Part shown: one piece after another, positions 1 to 5,243 of the stretch
How the letters are laid out: the number at the start of each line of letters is the position of its first letter
Numbering within the stretch: position 1 is the first letter of the stretch
Assembly: GCA_023386255.1 (NCBI GenBank)
Contig: JAEWKB010000083.1
Location: 1-5,872, forward strand
Source of the DNA: Bacteroidota bacterium
Lineage (GTDB): Bacteria > Bacteroidota > Bacteroidia > Flavobacteriales > Flavobacteriaceae
Length of the DNA stretch: 5,872 nucleotides
Reading direction: 5' to 3'
Program-made: the position numbers and the translations under genes
The notes under the pieces: generated by a model
Database searches by the model: none
The model's input: the letters and a program-made list of their open reading frames with translations, nothing else
What the model was told of the DNA's origin: nothing

Positions 1-1
1 A

Positions 2-139
2 AAAGGTACTGGTATTTGGATTGGACTTTTAGCCGGGTTAACCGCCGCCGCAATATTTTTGTATCTTCGCTTCAATTTTTTAACGAATAAGATGATTAAG
101 AGCCCCCTAACCCCCGAAGGGGGAACAGTGGTGCAGTGA
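2..139 (+). CDS. MATE-family efflux transporter, C-terminal end (partial)
   Basis: Only the last 45 codons are in the window; the gene starts upstream. The visible peptide begins KGTGIWIGLLAG, followed by a hydrophobic stretch ending FLYLRF, then a basic segment (NFLTNKMIK). This is what the last transmembrane helix and cytoplasmic tail of MATE (NorM-like) multidrug/Na+ or H+ antiporters look like in Bacteroidota, where GxGxWxGL followed by a final helix and an R-F motif is common. Such pumps sit in the inner membrane and export cationic drugs and dyes. The last dozen residues (SPLTPEGGTVVQ) are encoded by a REP-like element, so the original stop was probably near base 100 and the tail is an acquired extension. 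The family call rests on a short tail and could be another polytopic transporter; that it is the end of a membrane protein is safer. Confidence 0.62.
   Translation, partial: KGTGIWIGLLAGLTAAAIFLYLRFNFLTNKMIKSPLTPEGGTVVQ
101..126. repeat. REP-like C-tract/G-tract palindromic element
   Basis: Two runs of five C (103-107 and 111-115) separated by TAA are followed by GAA and five G (119-123). The second C run and the G run form a perfect 5-bp hairpin with a 3-base loop; the first C run offers an alternative pairing. Short elements of the form CCCCTAACCCC...GGGG are dispersed in many Bacteroidota genomes between genes or at gene ends. Here the element lies inside the last codons of the MATE gene. 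It could act as a transcript 3'-end stabiliser or weak terminator, but no T-run follows. That it is multi-copy is inferred from known elements, since only one copy is in the window. Confidence 0.6.
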
Positions 140-141
140 GC

Positions 142-164
142 AACATTAAACCTTGAACATTAAA
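142..164 (+). repeat. Short direct repeat upstream of the 77-aa gene
   Basis: The 9-mer AACATTAAA occurs at 142-150 and again at 156-164, with five bases (CCTTG) between. Such near-tandem A/T-rich repeats are often seen just upstream of starts in Flavobacteria. It lies in the 39-bp spacer between the MATE stop and the next gene. No function is assigned; it may be slippage-derived leader sequence. Confidence 0.4.
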
Positions 165-178
165 TCTGAAACCAAAAC

Positions 179-412
179 ATGATGGAATTACCAAAATTTG
201 TACTTGCCGATAACACTGATTATCCTGAAGATATATTTATCATTCACCTTGATTACCCACGATTTATCATTAACCTTAAAGATGATGAGGTTGAATTCCT
301 GGAAGAACCGGAAGATCTAGACGAAAACGAGCTCAACACCGAAATGGAGGGTTTGATTGAAGCTGCCAACAATTTCTATGACAGGGAAATGGAGAGGTAC
401 GAAAAACAATAA
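179..412 (+). CDS. Small acidic conserved hypothetical protein
   Basis: This 77-residue protein has no signal peptide and no membrane segment. It is very acidic: 24 Asp/Glu against 6 Lys/Arg, concentrated at residues 35-61. The N-terminal half (residues 3-34, with a PKFVLADNT start and an IFIIHLDYPRFIINL core) looks like short beta-strands; the C-terminal part looks like one amphipathic helix ending in Tyr/Glu-rich sequence. I recognise it as resembling a small hypothetical protein family widespread in flavobacteria, but know of no function. Two adjacent ATGs (179 and 182) are possible starts; the second would give 76 residues. There is no clear Shine-Dalgarno sequence. It lies 39 bp after the MATE gene and 3 bp before the next gene, so it may be co-transcribed with both. 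A cytosolic adaptor or inhibitor role would be a guess. Confidence 0.8.
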   Translation: MMELPKFVLADNTDYPEDIFIIHLDYPRFIINLKDDEVEFLEEPEDLDENELNTEMEGLIEAANNFYDREMERYEKQ

Positions 413-415
413 TAT

Positions 416-859
416 ATGGATACAAATCAATTTTTAGCTAAGGTTTTAGAATGGCCTGTTATCGTTCAAGGTGTATTAGGTTCATTTCTGTTTTGGATCA
501 TATTTAAAATTGGTGAAAAATTTGTTAAAATAACATCTCAGAAAATTAAAACTGATCAAGAACTGGGCATGTATTGGGGAAAATCTGCCAGAAATCTATT
601 TTATAAATATCCAGAAAACTTAGAGGCTAAAGATTTTTCGTATTACAGTTTTTTTGTAAGTATTTATGGTGCACTACACTATTTTTTAAAGTTTATAATT
701 ATAATTTTTATTTCTAATTTGATAGAAGACTTTATACCAGTCTTTGCATATGTTGGTTACATAATTGCGCTATATTTTATTTTTCGTTCTATATCTTATG
801 TCACTCACTTCGATGTTTTTGATAAACAAGATGCTAAGGATAAGGAGCAGAAAAAATAA
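416..859 (+). CDS. AT-rich orphan three-helix membrane protein
   Basis: The product is 147 residues with predicted membrane segments at about 14-34, 78-102 and 106-126, a basic cytosolic-looking loop at 35-70 rich in Lys, and a charged Lys/Asp tail (136-147). I do not recognise the family. No catalytic motif, signal peptide or lipobox is visible. A hand count gives about 27% GC over 421-840, far below the surrounding genes, and codon use is heavily A/T-ending, which suggests horizontal acquisition. It begins 3 bp after the 77-aa gene, so it is probably read from the same transcript, and it stops 2 bp before the distal end of the meaB frame coming from the other strand. A terminator-like hairpin follows at 896-947. 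Small multi-helix proteins of this kind can be immunity or exclusion proteins, but nothing in the sequence establishes that here. Confidence 0.72.
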   Translation: MDTNQFLAKVLEWPVIVQGVLGSFLFWIIFKIGEKFVKITSQKIKTDQELGMYWGKSARNLFYKYPENLEAKDFSYYSFFVSIYGALHYFLKFIIIIFISNLIEDFIPVFAYVGYIIALYFIFRSISYVTHFDVFDKQDAKDKEQKK

Positions 860-861
860 AA

Positions 862-1041
862 CTAGAGATTGTAATACCTCTCTAACAATATTTGTGCGGC
901 TGCAAAAGGTGATAATTCATTGTTTTGCACCGCTTTTTTATTTTTTTCAAGTAATGCGGCTATGTCAGGACGGTTGTAAAAGTCGTTCTTCAGCTGCTCG
1001 TTGATTGTCTCCAAAAGCCAGTGTTGGTTCTGCTCCCGGCG
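862..1041 (-). pseudogene. meaB: Severed C-terminal segment of meaB
   Basis: Reading the minus strand past the TGA at 1042-1044 in the same frame gives 59 open codons (RREQNQHWLLETINEQLKN at the start, SPFAAAQILLERYYNL at the end) and a TAG at 862-864. This matches the usual end of MeaB/ArgK proteins, which have a (K/R)R.EQN..W motif, an ETI..QLK..F helix and a closing PFAAA..L helix. In known MeaB structures the C-terminal part forms the dimerisation region. No start codon context for separate translation is apparent, so without readthrough it is not made. Because the frame is kept, the break is a substitution (or a sequencing error), not an indel. Confidence 0.85.
896..947 (+). terminator. 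Candidate intrinsic terminator inside the meaB tail
   Basis: On the plus strand GCGG (896-899) plus TGCAAAA (901-907) pair with TTTTGCA (923-929) plus CCGC (930-933), giving 11 bp with one bulged C at 900 and a 15-base loop. The stem is followed at once by T6-A-T7 (934-947). That is the layout of a rho-independent terminator, 36 bp downstream of the stop of the AT-rich gene. It lies within the minus-strand meaB C-terminal coding segment, whose Lys/Asn-rich codons could produce the T-run by chance. Orientation fits the plus-strand genes, not meaB. Confidence 0.45.
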
Positions 1042-1950
1042 TCATTCGTCAAAATAGTGGTTGGACTTTGTCAGGTCAAAATACTCACTGATTGTCTGCC
1101 AAACATCAGCAATACCCTCATGGGTAATGGCACTGCAGGTAGTAACTTTTGGCTGCCAGCCTGATGATTTTGCAGGGAACAGGTGCAGCGCACGGTTAAA
1201 TTCTGTTTTAGCCAGTTTGGCCTTTTTTATGTTATCACCGTCAGCTTTATTAATAACTATCAGGTCGGCCATTTCCATAATGCCGCGTTTAATTCCCTGT
1301 AGCTCATCGCCCGCGCCTGCAATCTTAAGCAGCAGGAAAAAATCCACCATGCTGTGTACGGCAGTTTCGCTTTGGCCAACTCCTACAGTTTCTATTATTA
1401 TGGTATCAAAGCCACAGGCTTCACACAAAATAATCGCTTCACGGGTTTTACGTGCCACGCCGCCCAGTGTTTCGCCGGATGCTGACGGACGTATGTATGC
1501 ATTCTCATCCTTAACCAGCTCTACCATACGGGTCTTGTCGCCCAATATACTACCGTGAGAGAGTGAGCTGCTGGGGTCGACAGCTAGTACGGCTACTTTC
1601 CTGCCCAGGCCCGTAAGGTGCTTACCAAATGCTTCAATAAAGGTACTCTTGCCTACCCCGGGAACGCCTGTTATCCCTATGCGAACCGAATTATCGGCAT
1701 ATGGCAGGCAGGCATTAATAACAGTATTAGCCTTTTCCAGGTGAGAAGGGTTATTGCTTTCTACTAAAGTTATGGCGCGGCTTAAAGCCGTTTTATCGCC
1801 TTTAAGAATACCGGTAACCAGTTCTTCTGCCGTGGGTTGTTTTTTTCTTAGCTGCGTAATATGTGCAATAGAAGCGTGGCTTATGCTTTCGGGCTGGTCA
1901 ACGCCATCAACTTCATGCAGGGCGGTTTTAGGTGTATTTTGATTCTCCAC
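1042..1950 (-). CDS. meaB: MeaB/ArgK GTPase, truncated by in-frame TGA
   Basis: This is a P-loop GTPase of the MeaB/ArgK family, which protects and reactivates adenosylcobalamin-dependent mutases such as methylmalonyl-CoA mutase and gates cofactor loading in the cytosol. Visible motifs: Walker A GVPGVGKST at residues 95-103, a VDPSSS loop at 124-129, the Asp at 182 and ETVGVGQSE at 187-195 (Walker B/switch region), and the guanine-specificity motif NKAD at 234-237. Residues 1-90 form the family's N-terminal helical extension (EELVTGILKGDKTALSRAITLVES). The frame stops after 302 residues, but family homology continues for 59 codons beyond the TGA, so the intact protein would be about 362 residues, within the normal range. 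The start is GTG at 1948-1950; no ATG is available before the GTPase core. All nucleotide-binding motifs are intact, so the truncated product could fold but would lack the dimerisation region. No mutase gene is adjacent. Confidence 0.93.
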   Translation of the reverse strand: MENQNTPKTALHEVDGVDQPESISHASIAHITQLRKKQPTAEELVTGILKGDKTALSRAITLVESNNPSHLEKANTVINACLPYADNSVRIGITGVPGVGKSTFIEAFGKHLTGLGRKVAVLAVDPSSSLSHGSILGDKTRMVELVKDENAYIRPSASGETLGGVARKTREAIILCEACGFDTIIIETVGVGQSETAVHSMVDFFLLLKIAGAGDELQGIKRGIMEMADLIVINKADGDNIKKAKLAKTEFNRALHLFPAKSSGWQPKVTTCSAITHEGIADVWQTISEYFDLTKSNHYFDE

Positions 1951-2012
1951 AGGTTTTGTTTGAACAGTAAAATTAATGTTTTAAACTGAAATTTTTTTAA
2001 TTCTGTTCATTG

Positions 2013-2020
2013 TACCTTTG
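2013..2020 (+). promoter_or_regulatory. Bacteroidota-type -7 promoter element for the AEC gene
   Basis: TACCTTTG matches the TAnnTTTG -7 consensus of the Bacteroidota housekeeping sigma factor exactly. It ends 7 bases before the ATG at 2028. No convincing TTG/TTTG -33 element is present at the expected distance; only an A/T-rich run lies there. Transcription starting about 6-8 bases downstream would begin at or next to the ATG, so the mRNA would be leaderless or nearly so. Confidence 0.6.
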
Positions 2021-2027
2021 CGCCTTC

Positions 2028-2939
2028 ATGGACAGCATCATCCTCATATTTATTTGCCTGCTGGCAGGGGTTGGCCTGCAGCGTGTAAAAGCATTTCCTG
2101 CCAATGCTTATGTAGCGCTTAACCAGTTTGTGATTTATATTTCTTTGCCGGCCCTTGCATTATATTACATACCTAAAATTAAAATTAATGCTTCGCTGCT
2201 TTACCCTTTGGGTGTTGCATGGCTGGGCTTCGGGTTTTCAATGCTGTTCTTTACCACACTTTCCAAAATTTTCAGCTGGCCCCGCAAGCTTACCGGCTGC
2301 CTTATCCTTACAGCCGGGCTTGGTAATACGGCTTTTGTGGGCTTTCCTGTCATAGAGGCTTTGTATGGTAAGGAGGGCCTTAAAACAGCCATAATAGTAG
2401 ATCAGCCCGGTACATTTGTTGTCATGGCAACTGTAGGTGTAATTGTGGCTGTAGCTTATTCTAAAGGGCGGGGCGGAGATACTTCGATACTAAGGAAAAT
2501 ACTGTTGTTCCCTCCATTCATGGCTTTTGTTGTTGGATTGATTATGAACATCTTCAATTTTGATTTTGACGATGCGTTGGCATCCGTATTTCAGCGCCTG
2601 GGCAGTACGGTAACACCTGTTTCGCTGGTAGCAGTAGGGATGCAGCTGAAGATAGACCCAAAAAGCATGCATTGGAAATTCCTGGCACTGGGGTTGTTCT
2701 TTAAACTAATAATTATGCCTGCTTTCTTTTTCATTTTGTATAAGACAGTACTGGGCGCCGGAGGCCTTCAGATAGATGTCTCTGTTATGGAAGCAGCTAT
2801 GGCACCTATGATAACCGCAACCATACTTGCAGCATCACACGGTCTCAAGCCACGCCTGGCAGGAATGATGGTAGGTGTTGGCATACCGCTATCGTTCCTC
2901 ACACTGGCATGCTGGTATTATATTATTCAACATTATTAG
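2028..2939 (+). CDS. AEC-family (auxin efflux carrier type) permease
   Basis: This 303-residue inner-membrane protein has about ten hydrophobic segments in two five-helix halves around a hydrophilic centre (residues 145-156). Family signs are the N-terminal helix followed by a Leu-Pro-Ala-Leu motif (40-43), the conserved GNTAFVGFP crossing at 99-107 (Asn and Pro of helix 4), and TPVSLVAVGMQL at 196-207 in the second half. AEC proteins are secondary carriers of small organic acids such as malate, malonate or lactate; the substrate here cannot be told. I place the start at ATG 2028 rather than an in-frame TTG at 2010, because the -7 promoter element overlaps the upstream candidate codons and MDSIILIF fits the family's first helix. 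The next gene's ATG follows its TAG with no gap. It diverges from meaB across a 77-bp spacer. Confidence 0.88.
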   Translation: MDSIILIFICLLAGVGLQRVKAFPANAYVALNQFVIYISLPALALYYIPKIKINASLLYPLGVAWLGFGFSMLFFTTLSKIFSWPRKLTGCLILTAGLGNTAFVGFPVIEALYGKEGLKTAIIVDQPGTFVVMATVGVIVAVAYSKGRGGDTSILRKILLFPPFMAFVVGLIMNIFNFDFDDALASVFQRLGSTVTPVSLVAVGMQLKIDPKSMHWKFLALGLFFKLIIMPAFFFILYKTVLGAGGLQIDVSVMEAAMAPMITATILAASHGLKPRLAGMMVGVGIPLSFLTLACWYYIIQHY

Positions 2940-4145
2940 ATGGAAACTACACAACACACCGAACATAAAGAGCTTGCCAAGAAAACTGTATATTCAATAC
3001 TCTTTGCTATAAGTTTTGGGCACCTGCTCAACGACTTGCTGCAGGCGGTAATTCCGGCGGCTTACCCCATATTAAAAGATAATTACAATCTTAACTTTAC
3101 GCAGGTAGGGCTTATCACTTTTTCCTACCAGATGGCAGCTTCAATACTTCAGCCCTTTGTCGGCTTTTACACCGACAGGAAGCCTAAGCCGTATTCGCAG
3201 ATCGTGGGGATGCTGTTTACGCTTTCAGGTATCGTGCTTCTATCTTATGCGGGTTCTTTCCCAGTAATATTGGCTTCGGTAGTATTGGTTGGCATCGGTT
3301 CCTCAATTTTTCATCCCGAAGCTTCACGGGTGTCGTATCTGGCATCGGGAGGTAAGCGGGGGCTGGCGCAGTCTATCTTCCAGATAGGCGGCAACACGGG
3401 TACAGCCATTGGCCCACTGCTTATTGCGTGGATTGTAGTGCCGCACGGCCAGCAATACATCATTTGGTTTTTGGCGGTGGCGCTGTTGGCAATTGTGGTT
3501 TTATGGAGGATTGCGCAATGGTACCAAAACCACCTGAACCTTAATGCCAAGAAAAAGATAGTGCTTGAAAATCTGCCTAACCTATCGCAGCGGCGCATTG
3601 TTATTTCAGTAGTAATACTACTGGTGCTTATCTTCTCAAAATATTTTTATGTAGCCAGCATTTCCAGCTACTTCACCTTTTACCTTATTGAAAAATTCAA
3701 CCTCTCCGTCCAGGATGCACAATTTAACCTGTTCCTGTTCCTGCTCTCGGTAGCTGCCGGTACTCTACTGGGCGGGCCTTTGGGAGATAAATTCGGGCGC
3801 AAGTACGTCATTTGGTTTTCGGTACTTGGTGCGGCGCCGTTCACACTGCTGCTCCCTTACGCCGGTTTATTTTGGACAGGTGTACTTTCAGTTGTCATAG
3901 GCATCATTATATCTTCAGCATTTCCAGCCATACTGGTTTATGCGCAGGAGTTGCTGCCTAAAAAACTGGGAATGGTGTCAGGACTTTTTTATGGCTTTGC
4001 GTTTGGAATGGGAGGTTTAGGCTCAGCACTACTAGGTTATTTGGCCGACCATACAAGCATAGAATATGTGTACCATATTTGCGCTTACCTGCCGCTAATA
4101 GGGGTAATAGCCTATTTTCTGCCCAACCTGAAAAAGGACCATTAG
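2940..4145 (+). CDS. fsr: MFS transporter, fosmidomycin-resistance (Fsr) type
   Basis: This 401-residue, twelve-helix major facilitator is close in pattern to E. coli Fsr, a proton-driven exporter in the inner membrane that confers fosmidomycin resistance when overexpressed. Signature stretches are FGHLLNDLLQAVIPA at 26-40, the first-half motif A variant GFYTDRKPKP at 75-84, SSIFHPEASR at 121-130, the helix-5 GGNTGTAIGP at 150-159, and the second-half motif A GGPLGDKFGRK at 278-288. A basic central loop (about 195-219) separates the halves. Length is normal and nothing is missing. It starts directly after the AEC stop codon (TAG then ATG), with no promoter space, so translation is probably coupled and the two transporters share a transcript. 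The native substrate is unknown; the fosmidomycin label is family naming, not proof of drug resistance. Confidence 0.92.
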   Translation: METTQHTEHKELAKKTVYSILFAISFGHLLNDLLQAVIPAAYPILKDNYNLNFTQVGLITFSYQMAASILQPFVGFYTDRKPKPYSQIVGMLFTLSGIVLLSYAGSFPVILASVVLVGIGSSIFHPEASRVSYLASGGKRGLAQSIFQIGGNTGTAIGPLLIAWIVVPHGQQYIIWFLAVALLAIVVLWRIAQWYQNHLNLNAKKKIVLENLPNLSQRRIVISVVILLVLIFSKYFYVASISSYFTFYLIEKFNLSVQDAQFNLFLFLLSVAAGTLLGGPLGDKFGRKYVIWFSVLGAAPFTLLLPYAGLFWTGVLSVVIGIIISSAFPAILVYAQELLPKKLGMVSGLFYGFAFGMGGLGSALLGYLADHTSIEYVYHICAYLPLIGVIAYFLPNLKKDH

Positions 4146-4167
4146 CATAATTTGCATTATTTTAACC

Positions 4168-4196
4168 TTTGTGCTGTAGTATTATCCTTAATTTTA
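4168..4196 (+). promoter_or_regulatory. Candidate promoter of the yceI-doxX operon
   Basis: TTTG at 4168-4171 could serve as the -33 element. TAATTTTA at 4189-4196 matches TAnnTTTG except for the last base, with 17 bases between the two, at the short end of the spacing accepted in flavobacteria. The predicted start would lie near 4203, within the inverted repeat at 4192-4220. An alternative -7, TAACCTTTG at 4163-4171, has three bases instead of two in its spacer. The choice between them is open. Confidence 0.35.
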
Positions 4197-4220
4197 GTTG
4201 ATGTAAAGAACCAACTAAAA
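4192..4220. promoter_or_regulatory. Perfect 9-bp inverted repeat, operator-like
   Basis: TTTTAGTTG (4192-4200) and CAACTAAAA (4212-4220) are exact reverse complements separated by 11 bases, so the arm centres are 20 bp apart, about two helical turns. The site overlaps the proposed -7/+1 region and ends 10 bp before the yceI ATG. That suits binding by a dimeric repressor such as MarR, HxlR or TetR types, which often control yceI-doxX operons in bacteria. An A/T-rich hairpin followed by CACTATTTTT could instead be a weak terminator of the transporter operon. No regulator gene lies in the window. Confidence 0.5.
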
Positions 4221-4230
4221 CACTATTTTT

Positions 4231-4761
4231 ATGGGAGCAAAACAATGGACGCTCGATACCGCGCACTCTGAAATACAATTTAAGGTAAAGCACCTTGTTA
4301 TTACAACCGTTAGCGGTTATTTCAACACATTTAGCGGGGATGCTTCAACTCCTGAAGATACTTTCGAAAACGGGCAGATCAACATCAGGATTGACGCTTC
4401 AAGCATCAATACAAACAATGAGCAGCGCGACGGGCACCTTAGGAGCGGTGATTTTTTTGATACAGAAGCACATCCTGAAATTACCATTAAAACCACATCA
4501 ATTAAACAGGTGAGTGGCGATGATTACCTTATCATGGCTGATTTTACCATGCGTGGCGTTACAAAGTCAATTGAGTTTAAAGGCGAGTACGGCGGACAGG
4601 CTAAAGATGCTTATGGTAACCAAAAAGTAGGGCTGGAAGTAACAGGTAAACTCAACAGGAAAGATTTCGGGCTAAACTGGAATGCCGTGATTGAGGGCGG
4701 CGGGCTTACCGTGAGCGATGAAGTAAAATTAGTTGCTAACCTTCAATTTATACAACAATGA
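4231..4761 (+). CDS. yceI: YceI family protein (lipocalin-like)
   Basis: This 176-residue protein has the YceI beta-barrel pattern, a lipocalin-like fold that binds isoprenoid or amide-type lipids in structurally studied members. Visible features are the W..D..HS.I.F.V.H start (W6, D9, H12), the VSGYFNTFSG strand pair at 27-36, the SINT.N..RD.HLRS.DFFD segment at 58-77 with HPEI at 81-84, the TMRGVTK motif at 106-112, and RKDFGLNWN at 143-151. No signal peptide is present, unlike periplasmic YceI, so this is a cytosolic version, as is common in Bacteroidota. The start ATG fits the family's first strand. Its stop overlaps the doxX start by ATGA, indicating translational coupling. Many homologues respond to base, osmotic or oxidative stress; the exact job here is unknown. 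Confidence 0.92.
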   Translation: MGAKQWTLDTAHSEIQFKVKHLVITTVSGYFNTFSGDASTPEDTFENGQINIRIDASSINTNNEQRDGHLRSGDFFDTEAHPEITIKTTSIKQVSGDDYLIMADFTMRGVTKSIEFKGEYGGQAKDAYGNQKVGLEVTGKLNRKDFGLNWNAVIEGGGLTVSDEVKLVANLQFIQQ

Positions 4762-5201
4762 GCATTATAGCAACTCCTGCGAGAGACAGGCTTTATGATG
4801 TAGGCCTGCTGCTGCTTCGCCTGGTAGTAGGCGGGTTTATGATGACACACGGCCTGGGCAAACTTACGATGCTTATGGGGGACGGACCTATACAGTTTGC
4901 CGATCCTTTTGGAATGGGGCAAACAACATCGCTGGCACTTACCGTATTTGCTGAAGTGGTGTGTTCTTTTCTTATTATTATCGGCTTACTCACAAGGCTT
5001 GCAGTTATACCTTTAATAATAGTTATGGCCGTAGCATTCTTTTATATCCATGCTGCCGATGCTTTTGGCGATAAGGAGCTTTCAGGTATCTATCTTACTA
5101 TCTATGTTTTTCTTGCAATTACCGGCAGCGGAAGGTTCTCTATAGACCATCTGATATGGAGCAGGAAAAACCCCAAGGTTAATTATTATACAACAACATA
5201 A
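4758..5201 (+). CDS. DoxX family membrane protein
   Basis: This 147-residue inner-membrane protein has four predicted helices, at about 16-35, 57-77, 81-100 and 109-123. DoxX-family signs are LLLLRLVVGGFMMTHGLGKL at 17-36 (Arg 21, His 31, Gly 32), the AEVVCSFLIIIGLLTR segment at 65-80 with its Glu 66, and the closing GSGRFSIDH at 123-131. The family is named after the small subunit of archaeal thiosulfate:quinone oxidoreductase; bacterial members are usually uncharacterised membrane partners in redox or sulfur-stress systems. It shares the sequence ATGA with the end of yceI, so the two are one operon and probably act together. No promoter of its own is evident. Length is normal for the family. 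Confidence 0.9.
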   Translation: MSIIATPARDRLYDVGLLLLRLVVGGFMMTHGLGKLTMLMGDGPIQFADPFGMGQTTSLALTVFAEVVCSFLIIIGLLTRLAVIPLIIVMAVAFFYIHAADAFGDKELSGIYLTIYVFLAITGSGRFSIDHLIWSRKNPKVNYYTTT

Positions 5202-5243
5202 TGTAGTATTTTTGAGGACGCCCTGTGCGTAAAAAATGCTACA
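5202..5243. repeat. Long imperfect hairpin filling the doxX-glcD spacer
   Basis: TGTAGTATTTTT (5202-5213) pairs with AAAAATGCTACA (5232-5243): 11 Watson-Crick pairs and one T-G wobble (5207/5238). Inside it ACGC (5218-5221) pairs with GCGT (5227-5230) around a CCTGT loop. The hairpin begins on the base after the doxX stop and ends 3 bp before the next ATG. It has no following T-run in either direction, so it is not a standard intrinsic terminator. It could be an RNA processing or stability element, a readthrough attenuator that hides the next start, or a DNA operator around the -7 element. Confidence 0.55.
5207..5214 (+). promoter_or_regulatory. -7 promoter element for the GlcD-like gene
   Basis: TATTTTTG matches TAnnTTTG exactly and lies 32 bases before the ATG at 5247, so a start near 5220 would leave a leader of about 27 bases. 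No good TTG is present 17-23 bases upstream (the area around 5178-5189 is GGTTAATTATTA), so the -33 element is weak. The element sits in the left arm of the spacer hairpin. Confidence 0.45.

Noticed and set aside
765..1004. Plus-strand open frame overlapping the end of the AT-rich gene and the meaB tail
   Set aside because: It overlaps the better-supported frame 416-859 and the conserved antisense meaB C-terminus; the peptide has no family character.
1042..1044. Selenocysteine insertion at the meaB TGA
   Set aside because: The family has a basic residue at this place, not Cys or Sec, and no plausible insertion hairpin was noticed just downstream.
1061..1558. Long plus-strand open frame (165 codons) opposite meaB
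   Set aside because: It is antisense to the conserved GTPase core, Ser/Pro-rich with no recognisable domain, and is explained by meaB codon bias.
1754..1942. Plus-strand open frame opposite the meaB N-terminus
   Set aside because: Antisense shadow of meaB with no independent signal or promoter.
2010..2027. TTG start at 2010 extending the AEC protein by six residues
   Set aside because: The -7 promoter element (2013-2020) lies over these codons, and the ATG at 2028 gives the normal family N-terminus.
3311..3598. Minus-strand open frame inside the Fsr-type gene
   Set aside because: Antisense to clearly conserved MFS motifs; the peptide resembles no family.
4192..4230. Strong intrinsic terminator after the Fsr-type gene
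   Set aside because: The stem is A/T-rich with few G-C pairs and the T-run begins five bases after it and runs into the yceI ATG; an operator is the better reading, although weak termination is not excluded.
5202..5243. Rho-independent terminator of the yceI-doxX operon
   Set aside because: The stem is not followed by a T-run in either orientation; its T-run is within the stem itself.
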